Of a DNA stretch of 6,543 bases, positions 1 to 6,065 are shown piece after piece. The first letter of the stretch is position 1. Every line of letters begins with the position of its first letter. The translations under genes and the position numbers were made by a program. The notes beneath the pieces were generated by a model. It saw only the letters and a program-made list of their open reading frames with translations. It searched no databases and had not been told where the DNA came from. The DNA is from an uncultured Peptococcaceae bacterium (lineage in GTDB: Bacteria > Bacillota > Peptococcia > Peptococcales > Peptococcaceae), in assembly GCA_938044045.1 (NCBI GenBank), contig CALIQN010000089.1, positions 1-6,543 on the forward strand. Reading direction: 5' to 3'.

Positions 1-765
1 AACCTGTTTCCATTTTGGTAAGTTCATTCTCTTGGCAAAGGCACCATTTGGCATTCCCCTTAAAGAAACCAGCTTGCCTCCTTTTTTAAGAATTTTCATT
101 TGTTTTTCAGTTTCATTGCCGCCAAGCGTATCAAGTACGTAATCCACATCCGCTAATACTTTGGTATAATCCTCTGTTTTATAATCAATAAATTAACTTG
201 CGCCAAGATCTAAAACCCTATCTTTGTTTTCTGCACTTCCATTTATAATCACTTTAAGCCCTCTTGCTTTAGCAATAGGAATTGCCATCGCACCAACACT
301 ACCTGTTCCACCAGAAATAAAGATTGTCTTACCACTTTCTGCCTTCATTAACTCAAGGGCTTGCATGATGGTAAGCGCTGTTAGTGGTACGGCTGCCGCT
401 TCTATATCCGAAAGATAGTCAGGCACCTTAGCAAGTGCATTTTCATCTACAGCTACATATTCTGCAAAAGCACCTATTTTATCCAATGGTAGTCTTGCAA
501 AAACACGATCATTTACCTTAAACTTCGAAACACCCTCCCCAACTTTTTCAACAATGCCTACAAACTCATTACCAGCAACAAGAGGTAATTGGTATGGCAC
601 AATTATTTTCACTTCACCACGAGAAATCATATTATCCAGTGGATTCACCCCTGCTGCTCGTACACGTATAAGGACATCATTTTTTCCCACTGTTGGTCGT
701 TCTACGTTAGCCATTTTTACTGAAATATTGTTTTTATTATATTGTTCTACTTGTGCGGCTCTCAT
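1..765 (-). pseudogene. Zinc-independent MDR (quinone oxidoreductase-like, NADPH-dependent) gene with an in-frame stop; 3' end beyond the window
   Basis: Encodes a medium-chain dehydrogenase/reductase of the quinone-oxidoreductase type, a cytosolic family that uses NADPH to reduce quinones or enones. An N-terminal GroES-like domain covers about residues 1-125 (PLVAGNEFVG at 61-70, then GVSKFKVNDRVFARLP), followed by the Rossmann fold with GGTGSVG at 152-158. The catalytic-zinc Cys of alcohol dehydrogenases is absent; NPLDN occupies that place. After Ser190 (GLKV.. DLGAS) a TAA stands at 193-195. Reading on in the same frame gives 64 further codons to the window edge without another stop: FIDYKTEDY, then DYVLDTLGG, then GGKLVSLRGMPNG, all typical of the family. 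The visible 255 codons fit a family of about 330 residues. The stop cuts the cofactor domain, so the 190-residue product (193-765) is probably inactive. The start ATG at 765 has AGGAG 8 bases upstream, overlapping the stop of the Rrf2 gene. TAA could derive from CAA (Gln) by one C-to-T change; a sequencing error is also possible. Confidence 0.85.
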
Positions 766-776
766 ATTTTTCTCTC

Positions 777-1202
777 CTAATTCTTCTTTTGGTTATGAAG
801 CTTGTATATATCTTCAATTAAAGACTGAAGTGTCTTATGCTTTAAATTTAAAATCAACTGTCTCTCTGACGCTTCAAATATTGGTTGCAAAGCTTTTTTA
901 ATATTCTCTCCTACAGGGCATTCTTGATTTGCTGTGTTATGAATATGAAGTAATTCTTTTTCTGGATAGATAGAAAAATACACTTTATCTAAAGTCAACT
1001 CATTGGCTTTTACCTTTAGCACCATTCCTTTTTTGCCTTGTTGACTCTCAATCATATCAGCCTCTTTTAACAAAGTAATAATTTTTCTAATGTGACTGGC
1101 ATTGGTTCCCACACTTTTGGCTAAAAGTTCTGAAGTCACCACACCAGTTGCTTCTGCGATATATACTAAAATATGAAGTGCAATTGAAAATTTTGTGTCC
1201 AT
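777..1202 (-). CDS. Rrf2 family transcriptional regulator (YwnA-like, single cysteine)
   Basis: A 141-residue DNA-binding protein of the Rrf2 family. The N-terminal MDTKFSIALHILVYIAE helix, a winged helix-turn-helix at about 20-62 (LLAKSVGTNASHIRKII) and the later CPVGENI segment are characteristic. It has one cysteine, Cys95, so it lacks the three-cysteine Fe-S ligand set of IscR/NsrR. It groups better with YwnA- and HypR-type members, where a cysteine in this region can sense oxidants; sensing here is inferred. The ATG at 1202 is chosen because AGGAG at 1210-1214 lies 7 bases upstream; a TTG six bases earlier would sit against the Shine-Dalgarno site. The gene is followed after 11 bases by the oxidoreductase gene, whose ribosome site overlaps its TAG stop, so the two form an operon. 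The palindrome over its promoter points to autoregulation. The likely role is a repressor of itself and the redox enzyme, released by electrophile or oxidant stress. Confidence 0.9.
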   Translation of the reverse strand: MDTKFSIALHILVYIAEATGVVTSELLAKSVGTNASHIRKIITLLKEADMIESQQGKKGMVLKVKANELTLDKVYFSIYPEKELLHIHNTANQECPVGENIKKALQPIFEASERQLILNLKHKTLQSLIEDIYKLHNQKKN

Positions 1203-1231
1203 AATCAATCTCCTCTCAAGACTATAGTGGT

Positions 1232-1260
1232 ATTATAACATGTACTTGTATTAAACACAA
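1232..1260 (-). promoter_or_regulatory. Promoter of the rrf2-oxidoreductase operon
   Basis: The minus strand carries TATAAT at 1237-1232, preceded by TGT to make an extended -10 (TGnTATAAT), and TTGTGT at 1260-1255 as a weak -35 with a 17-base spacer. The predicted leader to the ATG at 1202 is only about 23 bases. The box positions lie inside a large palindrome, which fits a repressible promoter. Confidence 0.7.
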
Positions 1261-1271
1261 GTACATGTTAT
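1235..1271. promoter_or_regulatory. Palindromic operator, probable Rrf2 binding site
   Basis: A perfect inverted repeat has 15-base arms (1235-1249 and 1257-1271, ATAACATGTACTTGT and its complement) and a 7-base centre. It covers the -35 box, spacer and most of the -10 box of the rrf2 promoter, so a bound dimer would block RNA polymerase. Assigning the Rrf2 protein as the ligand is inference from position; autoregulation is common in the family. It is not a terminator: no T-run follows directly on the minus strand and the centre is AT-rich. Confidence 0.7.
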
Positions 1272-1285
1272 GTTTTTTTCAATAA

Positions 1286-1329
1286 AAAAACTGAAGCCCA
1301 ATCCCACTCAGGAACTGCCTTCAGTTTTT
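1286..1329 (-). terminator. Rho-independent terminator of the small-gene operon
   Basis: An 11-base-pair stem is formed by 1286-1296 and 1319-1329 (AAAAACTGAAG pairing with CTTCAGTTTTT) around a long loop of 22 bases. On the minus strand the stem runs into a seven-T tract (TTTTTTTATT), the arrangement expected for transcripts arriving from the genes at 1392-2472. The A/T symmetry would also allow weaker termination on the plus strand. It separates the small-gene row from the rrf2 promoter. Confidence 0.8.
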
Positions 1330-1391
1330 GAACAATTTAATACCGTTACTTACTCATCATCTTCATTTTTTTAGGTTTATGAAATATTAAT

Positions 1392-1589
1392 TTATACCTC
1401 ATCCTCTTCTAACATTCTAAAATTATCAATATGATAGCCAAAATAGCATTTTCCTGATTGGCCGATAAAAATACCATGCTCTGGCATATTAGAAATTTTA
1501 CCTAGATAAATCATGGGCAAATCATCAGAAAAAGAATAGTCCACTGCTACTTCATCTTTTAGGGTGACCAAAGCTTTTTCTTGTATCAT
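1392..1589 (-). CDS. Small protein of unknown function (65 aa)
   Basis: I do not recognise a family. The product is short and acidic at its end (FRMLEEDEV), with alternating hydrophobic and polar stretches that suggest a small beta-rich soluble protein (MIYLGKISNMPEHGIFIGQS, then CYFGYHIDNF). It has no signal peptide or membrane segment and one cysteine. The ATG at 1589 is chosen because GGAG lies 6 bases upstream. The ATG at 1601 has no ribosome site, and the ATG at 1625 would overlap the end of the preceding gene without a clear site. It begins 22 bases after the stop of the 134-residue gene and is the last gene before the terminator at 1329, so it is co-transcribed with its upstream neighbours. 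It is likely real because of the spacing, ribosome site and terminator; its function is unknown. Confidence 0.6.
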   Translation of the reverse strand: MIQEKALVTLKDEVAVDYSFSDDLPMIYLGKISNMPEHGIFIGQSGKCYFGYHIDNFRMLEEDEV

Positions 1590-1611
1590 CGTTGTCTCCA
1601 TTTTGTACAAG

Positions 1612-2016
1612 CTAATAAACCTCATAAATCAGCTCGCCATCTCCTTGAAATTTATCATCAAATTTTACCAAAACATATAAGTCTCCCGCAGGTGACTCTC
1701 CTACATGATAGCCTAGTGCAAAGGCACCATAACAGTCACTCTTATCAAAGATCACATCTGTAAGTGCTAATTTTTGGCAATCATCACCACAACATTGTGC
1801 TTGGATAAGATGCTTTGCCCTTTGGTTTAATTTATTGATTTCGCTTGCTAGTTTCTTCATGAAACTATCTGACATACTATTAATTTCTTCCTCGCCATAT
1901 CCAGTGAAAGAAAAATGTAAATCCTTTTCAAATTGATGACTGACAAAATAACTGCCTCCGATAGTATCTGTCCAATTTTCTCCATGCCACAAGGCAAGTA
2001 AGGCTTCCTTTGTCAT
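1612..2016 (-). CDS. Hypothetical protein (134 aa), cysteine-bearing, cytosolic
   Basis: No family is named with confidence. The protein has no membrane segment or signal peptide. An N-terminal part (MTKEALLALWHGENWTDT) is followed by a predicted helix rich in Lys and Asn (about 48-70) and a QCCGDDC cluster near residue 75 that could bind a metal. The C-terminal half looks like beta strands and ends GELIYEVY, with GDLYVLVKFDDKF before it. That C-terminal pattern resembles small DUF or immunity-type proteins of Bacillota, but this is only an impression. ATG 2016 is preferred over the GTG one codon earlier because AGGTAGGTG (2030-2022) sits 5 to 10 bases upstream. It lies 30 bases after the PH-like gene and 22 bases before the 65-residue gene, so it is in the same operon. 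Confidence 0.7.
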   Translation of the reverse strand: MTKEALLALWHGENWTDTIGGSYFVSHQFEKDLHFSFTGYGEEEINSMSDSFMKKLASEINKLNQRAKHLIQAQCCGDDCQKLALTDVIFDKSDCYGAFALGYHVGESPAGDLYVLVKFDDKFQGDGELIYEVY

Positions 2017-2046
2017 CACTACACCTACCTAGGCTCTATTTTTGCA

Positions 2047-2472
2047 TCACTTTGTATAATCGTAATAATATACCTTTACTCTTTTTTTTCTTAACTGTCT
2101 TCTCATGTCAATAATCTCATCTTTTACTCTCTTGGATTGTCCTACGAAGAAAGCTTTATTTCTACCCTCTATCATCTCTAATTCGATATGGTACCGATCA
2201 CCATTAGAATTTCTACCATTTATCAAATGAATGTTCACTTGATCAATATTTTTCAAGAGAATCTTTCGCTTGCCAGGCACAATACCACTATGAATGTAGA
2301 AAAAACCATCTTTAATTTCATAGGGTGACCAAAAACGACCACCACTTTGAAGTGTAATCGACAGCCTACGACAAAAAATTAGCATTATTATTACTGCAAT
2401 AATACCCATAGGTATGTATATAACGTCATAAGCGAGTATATCTTCCATCCCTACTAAGAAATAATGTAACAT
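2047..2472 (-). CDS. Membrane-anchored small protein with a bacterial PH-like domain
   Basis: The product has 141 residues. A single transmembrane helix lies at about residues 12-33 (VIYIPMGIIAVIIMLIF) and ends at CRR, so by the positive-inside rule the rest faces the cytoplasm. The following segment (about 50-125) reads like a bacterial pleckstrin-homology (bPH/YdbS-type) fold: DGFFYIHSGIVPGKRK, then ILLKNIDQVNIHL, then YHIELEMIEG and a closing basic helix (RRQLRKKR). The family assignment comes from pattern only and is moderate. Such proteins are usually paired membrane-associated units with ill-defined roles in the envelope. The start is ATG 2472 because AGGTGG (2486-2481) lies 8 bases upstream; a GTG four codons earlier would overlap that site. 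It sits 71 bases after the DUF4261 gene and 30 bases before the 134-residue gene. Confidence 0.75.
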   Translation of the reverse strand: MLHYFLVGMEDILAYDVIYIPMGIIAVIIMLIFCRRLSITLQSGGRFWSPYEIKDGFFYIHSGIVPGKRKILLKNIDQVNIHLINGRNSNGDRYHIELEMIEGRNKAFFVGQSKRVKDEIIDMRRQLRKKRVKVYYYDYTK

Positions 2473-2543
2473 TATTTTTACCACCTAAAATCTACAATAA
2501 TTTTGTTTAAAATCAGATTCTTTTCTAGCCTATAAATGTATGT

Positions 2544-3338
2544 TTATAACTCTAATTTCAAAGACTCTCCTTCTAAGTAGACAGCTTTTGAGGCTGTTAT
2601 TTTAATCTTCTCCTCCTCGCTAAAACCAATGGTTTCACCATCACTTAGAGTAACATCTTCACTTAAAATATAGTCTAGTATTGAGAGGAGAAAGTCATAT
2701 AGCTCACTAGCAGCCTTTGCCGAATTTATAATTTCCATCTCAGCTTTACCAAATTCTTTCATCCCATAAGTATAGAGGTTTCGCTTCTCGCCATCATTTA
2801 CAATGCCTATATAAACCCAAAGTGAAATTGGTAAGCTATCCTCTTTCATCAATTCTGCAAAATTAATATAAAGATTTTTAGGTAGTAGCAAGGTGGCAGC
2901 ACCTTGGTAAATACCTATAGCATTTTCACTGGTGCGCAAAATAGAGGCATTGACCTTAGAAAGTATCGAATAGCTTTTTAAAGGTTTCTCACTGCCAGAC
3001 AGCACGGAAACGATAGCGTGCATGGTATGTGCCTCCACCTCTTGGGCTACCCCATCCCATAGATAAGCATAATCATACAAAGGCTCAAGCTCCTCAGCAG
3101 GTATTGGCAAGGGCATCAGTGCCAAAGCCACAAGCTCACCATCGATGACAAAGGTCGCTGTTGCACTATCTCCCTCTATAGCTTTGACCTCAAGTCCCCA
3201 ATATGACTTTAAATCCTCTATAACATCACTCAAGACATAGGCTTGCTCACCTTTAAATAACGGCATAGATAAAATCACATTGCCCTTGTGTGCTGTCTTT
3301 TCTGATTTCTTGCCAATTAAATTTTTTAAAAATCCCAT
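2544..3338 (-). CDS. DUF4261 domain-containing protein
   Basis: A 264-residue soluble protein. The C-terminal part, from about residue 185 (NLYTYGMKEFGKAEMEI), through ELYDFLLSILDYILSEDVTL and the GETIGFSEEEKI stretch to the end, matches my memory of DUF4261. The N-terminal two thirds (GNVILSMPLFKG, then ATATFVIDGELVALALMPLP, then HTMHAIVSVLSG) also fits proteins of this family, whose usual length is similar. The function of the family is not established; no catalytic motif is obvious. AGGAG at 3349-3345 lies 6 bases before ATG 3338. It starts 103 bases downstream of the SdpI-like gene with no terminator between them, and the PH-like gene follows after 71 bases. It may therefore be part of a longer transcript, although a promoter of its own cannot be excluded. 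Confidence 0.85.
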   Translation of the reverse strand: MGFLKNLIGKKSEKTAHKGNVILSMPLFKGEQAYVLSDVIEDLKSYWGLEVKAIEGDSATATFVIDGELVALALMPLPIPAEELEPLYDYAYLWDGVAQEVEAHTMHAIVSVLSGSEKPLKSYSILSKVNASILRTSENAIGIYQGAATLLLPKNLYINFAELMKEDSLPISLWVYIGIVNDGEKRNLYTYGMKEFGKAEMEIINSAKAASELYDFLLSILDYILSEDVTLSDGETIGFSEEEKIKITASKAVYLEGESLKLEL

Positions 3339-3441
3339 CTTGCTCTCCTTTTCTATCGTACAATACTTTGTCTTGAATTTTATCTATACTTTGGTTATAA
3401 ATTCTAATCTATGCGATTATTAAGAGGGATTAGTCACTCTA

Positions 3442-3825
3442 TCAATCAAGATTTTCATCTCTATTGCCCTTTTCATCAAAGTTCTTTTTTAGTGCTTTTT
3501 CAGTAGCTATTATAATTACCACAAAACTCATCATTTGCACTAGCGTCACAACCAGTCCCATCCATCCAATGATTGTAGTGGATTGGTTGATAAAAAATGG
3601 CATAATCACAAGCGACAATATCAGTGAAGGAAAAAACATATATAAGGAAAGTTTGGCACAATAGTTTTGTGAAAAATCCCATGTCTCTTGATTTTTCATG
3701 GATAATGTTGTTCTATAGCCACTTGTCGTATTAATTTCTTTAAATTTAGGACAGATATACCACATTAATAGTAGTGTAAAAGGTATTAATAAAGTTACTA
3801 GAAACACATATAGCCAAAATCCCAT
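3442..3825 (-). CDS. SdpI-like integral membrane protein
   Basis: The product has 127 residues and three predicted membrane helices (about 3-24, 59-78 and 85-107) and a charged tail. Between helices 1 and 2 sits GYRTTLSMKNQETWDFSQ (36-53), the signature of the SdpI/YfhL family (G-x-R-T, then kn..tW.f.n). In Bacillus subtilis SdpI protects against the SdpC toxin and sequesters the repressor SdpR; this copy is shorter than that six-helix protein, and no SdpR or SdpC partner is visible here, so the role is uncertain. The start is ATG 3825: GAGGTG (3837-3832) lies 6 bases upstream, and a TTG six codons earlier overlaps no site. It is the first gene after a 276-base spacer that holds an unusual repeat-bearing promoter. 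The family also contains poorly characterised membrane proteins without immunity function. Confidence 0.75.
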   Translation of the reverse strand: MGFWLYVFLVTLLIPFTLLLMWYICPKFKEINTTSGYRTTLSMKNQETWDFSQNYCAKLSLYMFFPSLILSLVIMPFFINQSTTIIGWMGLVVTLVQMMSFVVIIIATEKALKKNFDEKGNRDENLD

Positions 3826-3987
3826 AAGCGACACCTCTACCAATCTTTGTCAACTATCCATCAAATCGCTTGACTACTTTTTTACTATATTACAGTATAA
3901 AACTAGCACTCTAACAACACTAACATATCTTGATAGCTTCAAAAATTTTCCCCATCCTTAACTTTCTCATTCTTTTACCTTATTCTT

Positions 3988-4037
3988 TCGCCTAATTATA
4001 ACCTATTTTTAGGCGATTTTTGAACGTTTAGGCGATT
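3988..4037. repeat. Triple TCGCCTAA element over the promoter (operator candidate)
   Basis: Read on the minus strand, TCGCCTAA occurs at 4035-4028 and 4016-4009, then inverted (TTAGGCGA) at 3995-3988. The two direct copies extend to an 11-base identity (plus-strand TTTAGGCGATT, 4008-4018 and 4027-4037) with starts 19 bases apart, just under two helical turns. The inverted copy forms an 8-base-arm palindrome with a 13-base centre. The copies lie upstream of the -35, between -35 and -10, and at the -10 of the putative promoter. This suggests cooperative binding by a repressor not encoded in the window. Confidence 0.55.
3995..4024 (-). promoter_or_regulatory. Putative promoter upstream of the SdpI-like gene
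   Basis: TATAAT at 4000-3995 is preceded at an 18-base spacing by TTCAAA (4024-4019), a 4-of-6 match to the sigma-A -35 box. A long leader (about 160 bases) would separate it from ATG 3825. Operator-like repeats overlap both boxes. The rest of the spacer (3826-3986 and 4041-4101) shows no other convincing promoter, gene or terminator. Confidence 0.5.
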
Positions 4038-4101
4038 ATTTTGTTACTATGTTCAAGCACACCATTCTCTTTTAATGATGGCTACCTAATAGAGCTTTCC
4101 C

Positions 4102-5208
4102 TTACTTGCTTGAAATTTTTGGGATTGTATCAAAGGCAGTTTTACCACTAACTTGAACCAAGGTACTTAAAGCACCCATCAATTCGTTCCTTCTCTCTTT
4201 AGGAAGCTTGACTAAGCCCTTTAACATAATTCTAGTGTTCTTAAATAAGCTATCACTAAACTCCTCAAAGGTTTCTGCTTCGGTCTCTTCAATCATCGAA
4301 AATACTGTTGATACTACTGATTGTCTTGTTTCATCATCAATTTTTTCTAGCCAAGAGCCTAATGACGCTTTGACAAAATTGCTAAAGGCATCCAATTCAT
4401 CGGCTACAAACTTATCTTTTGTCACTTCCCAAGTCATCGCATCATGCTGAAATAGACCAGTTGCATTGCTTTTAATGACTTTTTCTTCCCCATTATTGGA
4501 AAGCAATTGACCTATGATTGAAGTTTGCGGCAAGATATTGCATATTTTTGGCAGAATCTCTTGATATTCTCTAGAATCTATGATTTCCTCTCTAAAGCCT
4601 GGGCCATCATTATTGTAAACTTTGGTAATACGCGCTTTTACAATCTCATCACAAAAGGCTGAGGCATACATCGCAAAATTGCCTCCTTTGGAATGTCCCC
4701 CTATGATTAAGTCCCCTTCTAGAAGATTTGACACATAATTTAAGTAGTCCACAGCTTCTTTGGAGCCTTCTGTTTCTGGCATGAAACTCAAGAGAAAATC
4801 CTCTTTCCAACCCGTTATCGTACTATCTGTGCCACGAAAAGAAATGTAATTGGTGCCATCAGGTAGGACAAAGGTCACTGCTGCAAACTGTTTGATTTTT
4901 TCTTTATCAAGGTCATCTGTATAATGTACAATCCTCGTATCTTTGAAACGTTCCCCCAAAACCATTTCCTCAAGGAGTAAGGGTATCCTTTTTAAAAATT
5001 GCCTACTTTCCCTTATTTCTTCGAAAGAATATTTTTTACAAAAACGCTCAAAAACTTCTTCAAGTGTATAGGTTGTATTTTGCTTAGAAAACAATTCCCC
5101 AAAATCCATATAGGATAAACACGACAATATCACGTTATCAATATCATTAAATGATGCCACTGAGAAAGTGACATCATTTCTCCATTTCAAATAATCCAAT
5201 AAGACCAT
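4102..5208 (-). CDS. Mbeg1-like (DUF2974) alpha/beta hydrolase
   Basis: A 368-residue protein of the DUF2974/Mbeg1-like family, lipase-fold proteins widespread in Bacillota. The opening MVLLDYLKWRND and SFNDIDNVILSCLSYMDF (19-36) are family hallmarks. YISFRGTDSTITGWKEDF (121-138) is the oxyanion-side motif of lipase-3-like proteins. GGHSKGGNFAMYA carries the nucleophile Ser173 in a G-x-S-x-G elbow, YNNDGPGF supplies Asp201 and LFQHDAMTW His255, giving a full triad. The substrate is unknown; lipid or ester hydrolysis is the family inference. There is no signal peptide, so it is predicted cytosolic. The helical C-terminal tail (about 285-368) follows the hydrolase core. The ATG at 5208 has AAGGGTG 7 bases upstream. 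It is preceded by a terminator and promoter-like boxes, so it is probably monocistronic or reads on into the SdpI-like gene. Confidence 0.9.
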   Translation of the reverse strand: MVLLDYLKWRNDVTFSVASFNDIDNVILSCLSYMDFGELFSKQNTTYTLEEVFERFCKKYSFEEIRESRQFLKRIPLLLEEMVLGERFKDTRIVHYTDDLDKEKIKQFAAVTFVLPDGTNYISFRGTDSTITGWKEDFLLSFMPETEGSKEAVDYLNYVSNLLEGDLIIGGHSKGGNFAMYASAFCDEIVKARITKVYNNDGPGFREEIIDSREYQEILPKICNILPQTSIIGQLLSNNGEEKVIKSNATGLFQHDAMTWEVTKDKFVADELDAFSNFVKASLGSWLEKIDDETRQSVVSTVFSMIEETEAETFEEFSDSLFKNTRIMLKGLVKLPKERRNELMGALSTLVQVSGKTAFDTIPKISSK

Positions 5209-5330
5209 ATTAGTTCACCCTTTTAAATCATGCCTTACCTTTGACTATACCCTGTACACTAATTCTTCATAATAATGGAAATATTCTACTTTTATGACCT
5301 TGTTTATAATGTCTATTTCCAATTTCTTAT

Positions 5331-5358
5331 ATTATACTGTTTGATAGAATAACACAAA
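5331..5358 (-). promoter_or_regulatory. Putative promoter of the Mbeg1-like hydrolase gene
   Basis: TATAAT at 5336-5331 has TTTGTG (5358-5353) at a 16-base spacing as a weak -35. It lies about 120 bases before ATG 5208. An 8-base inverted repeat, ATGTCTAT (5309-5316) and ATAGACAT (5363-5370), flanks the boxes; it may be chance. Apart from this promoter and the terminator at 5423-5479, nothing further is seen in the 302-base spacer. Confidence 0.45.
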
Positions 5359-5422
5359 TGATATAGACATAATCATCAAAAAAGCTTCTTTATCTCTTTT
5401 TCTTATTAGTACAACCAAAAAT

Positions 5423-5479
5423 AAAAAGCTTATCCACTCTACCCATACATTACAATGGTAGCTATGTAATAAGCTTTTT
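5423..5479 (-). terminator. Rho-independent terminator of the flavin reductase gene
   Basis: An 11-base-pair stem (5423-5433 with 5469-5479, AAAAAGCTTAT against ATAAGCTTTTT) encloses a 35-base loop that contains a smaller stem (CTACC against GGTAG). The minus strand continues as TTTTTATTTTT. The stem lies 31 bases after the stop at 5511 and separates that gene from the hydrolase gene. A second 6-bp hairpin (GACTTG-ATA-CAAGTC, 5491-5505) sits between the stop and the terminator, without a T-run. Confidence 0.75.
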
Positions 5480-5510
5480 TATACCTAAGCGACTTGATAC
5501 AAGTCAGGCG

Positions 5511-6065
5511 TTATTTTGTTAATTCTTTAGCTTCAATGATTTTTCCAACAATCATATAATGCGCTTCCCAAGCATCTTCTGTGCCATCTGGGGTAACATT
5601 GGGATATATTTTTGGCTGCCCTGCATAATATGCTTTTATCTCATCTGCCAAATCATCCTTGCTAAATTGGTGCATATATAATTTATGACAAAGAAATGTT
5701 AACTTTGCTTCCTCATAAGTCACACCTTCGCCCAGAGCAACTGGTGTTAATTTCGCACCAAGTGCTTTATTTTCCTCACGCCCTGAGTGGGAACCCATAT
5801 ACCCTAATGCGCCTTTATAGTCCTTGTCATAGAAGCTAACCGTAAAGGTATCATACTTCTTTAATAATTCACTGGTGTATCGTGCAGGGTGAATATACAT
5901 CGTTGCAATAAAACCACCTGTCCCTGCATGCGCCCAAATATTTCCAAGACTGCCCCAAGATACTGTACAGGAATTATACTCAGATTCATTTCCAGCCGTC
6001 ACAAGCGCCCAATCCTTATCAAACATTTCAAATATCTTATAGTCTTTCTCTTTGAAATTTGCCAT
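5511..6065 (-). CDS. Flavin reductase family protein (FMN-binding split barrel, flavoredoxin-like)
   Basis: A 184-residue cytosolic flavoprotein. The flavin reductase-like split-barrel signature is clear: NSCTVSWGSLG (31-41), HPARYT (59-64), YDTFTVSFY (71-79), GSHSGREENK (91-100) and the late HYMIVGKI strand. Members bind FMN and use NAD(P)H, or act as flavoredoxin-type electron carriers; the exact substrate cannot be read here. The start at ATG 6065 is chosen because a near-perfect GGAGGT (6078-6073) lies 7 bases upstream and the family begins near here. The same frame stays open upstream to an ATG at 6206, adding 47 residues with a hydrophobic stretch that flavin reductases do not have. A TAATAT box at 6114-6109 with TTATGA (6136-6131) is a weak promoter candidate inside that extension. 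The gene ends at the terminator at 5479 and appears monocistronic. Confidence 0.88.
   Translation of the reverse strand: MANFKEKDYKIFEMFDKDWALVTAGNESEYNSCTVSWGSLGNIWAHAGTGGFIATMYIHPARYTSELLKKYDTFTVSFYDKDYKGALGYMGSHSGREENKALGAKLTPVALGEGVTYEEAKLTFLCHKLYMHQFSKDDLADEIKAYYAGQPKIYPNVTPDGTEDAWEAHYMIVGKIIEAKELTK

Noticed and set aside
224..418. Plus-strand 64-codon open frame
   Set aside because: It is antisense to the conserved Rossmann region of the oxidoreductase; the residues are an echo of that gene.
554..901. Plus-strand open frame of 115 codons
   Set aside because: It lies antisense across the oxidoreductase and Rrf2 genes, has no ribosome site, and its translation resembles no protein family.
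1203..1208. TTG start of the Rrf2 gene at 1208
   Set aside because: Only one base separates it from AGGAG, too close for initiation; ATG 1202 has normal 7-base spacing.
1341..1391. Possible extra small reading frame ending NEDDE after the 65-residue gene
   Set aside because: It is in the same frame after three stops, has no start or ribosome site, and the acidic similarity to the gene's end is explained by AT-rich, GA-rich codons.
3423..3440. Inverted repeat AGAGGGA / TCACTCT between the SdpI-like and DUF4261 genes
   Set aside because: The stem has a mismatch and no T-run, so it is not a terminator.
3500..3682. Second minus-strand frame inside the SdpI-like gene
   Set aside because: It lies wholly within the SdpI-like gene in another frame, without a ribosome site; the SdpI-family motif fixes the true frame.
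4060..4080. Hairpin CACCATT / AATGATG as terminator of the hydrolase gene
   Set aside because: The seven-pair stem includes a wobble pair and no T-run follows on the minus strand, so it does not qualify as a rho-independent terminator.
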